DNA of 5,223 bases from Thermoplasmatota archaeon (GTDB lineage Archaea > Thermoplasmatota > E2 > DHVEG-1). Made by a program: the position numbers and the translations under genes. How positions within the stretch are numbered: the first letter of the stretch is position 1; every line of letters starts with the position of its first letter. Below the pieces are notes generated by a model, which saw nothing but the letters and a program-made list of their open reading frames with translations, made no database searches and was not told the origin of the DNA. Location of the stretch: NCBI GenBank assembly GCA_030615845.1, contig JAUWYM010000080.1, positions 1-5,223 on the forward strand. Direction: 5' to 3'. Below are positions 5,151-5,223 of this stretch, in pieces.

Positions 5151-5223
5151 TTCATCAACTGACGTTGATAAGAATTGATACAATTTCATCTGTGATTTAG
5201 AAACTCCTTGACTCAGAATATAT

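Noticed and set aside
5124..5223. Minus-strand frame open from the right edge to a TAA at 5124-5126 (ends SVDEESPSRKSA), possible tail of a gene outside the window
   Set aside because: Only 32 codons, no recognisable motif, and it runs into the large hairpin. A second frame here (MKNRRLENLRNALELCSDWD..., stop near 5087) looks equally coding-like, so neither can be supported without more sequence.

Overview
The window reads as AT-rich archaeal DNA. Every gene I can support lies on the minus strand, so transcription runs from high to low coordinates. Archaeal signs are TATA-like boxes (TTTATATA, TTTATAAA, TTTAAA) a short distance upstream of starts, Shine-Dalgarno sites on several genes, an MtrA/MtrH methyltransferase pair and a HemK2/MTQ2-type methylase. 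The secreted C25 (gingipain-family) protease together with a partial methyl-tetrahydromethanopterin system suggests a non-methanogenic, peptide-degrading euryarchaeon of the Thermoplasmatota / marine benthic group type. That lineage is an inference; there is no rRNA or other marker here.

In order of transcription: 5223-5000 is non-coding and holds a large four-tier hairpin (5077-5150), a second small hairpin and a promoter. A 76-aa small membrane or secreted protein (4769-4999) follows, then a 51-aa AbrB/MazE-type DNA-binding protein (4544-4699). A short spacer with two perfect palindromes comes next. A 631-aa secreted C25 cysteine protease (2507-4402) has its own promoter and a T-rich terminator. 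The HemK2/MTQ2-type release-factor glutamine methylase (1777-2403) is followed by about 400 bp of non-coding DNA (1379-1776) with several hairpins. Last is an operon of mtrA (809-1378) and mtrH (808 to beyond the left edge), with the stop of the first directly touching the start of the second.

Functionally these are mostly separate units. mtrA-mtrH form a minimal corrinoid-protein/methyltransferase module without the membrane subunits seen in methanogens; MtrA lacks the usual C-terminal membrane helix. They probably move methyl groups between tetrahydromethanopterin (or a related pterin) and a corrinoid in the cytoplasm, not coupled to sodium export. The protease would act outside the cell. 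HemK2/MTQ2 is housekeeping (translation termination). The AbrB-like protein is a likely local regulator with palindromic sites next to it.

The points most worth a second look are the soluble mtrAH pair, the nested hairpin at 5077-5150, and the unexplained structured region upstream of mtrA. I do not see CRISPR arrays, insertion sequences, tRNAs or rRNAs.
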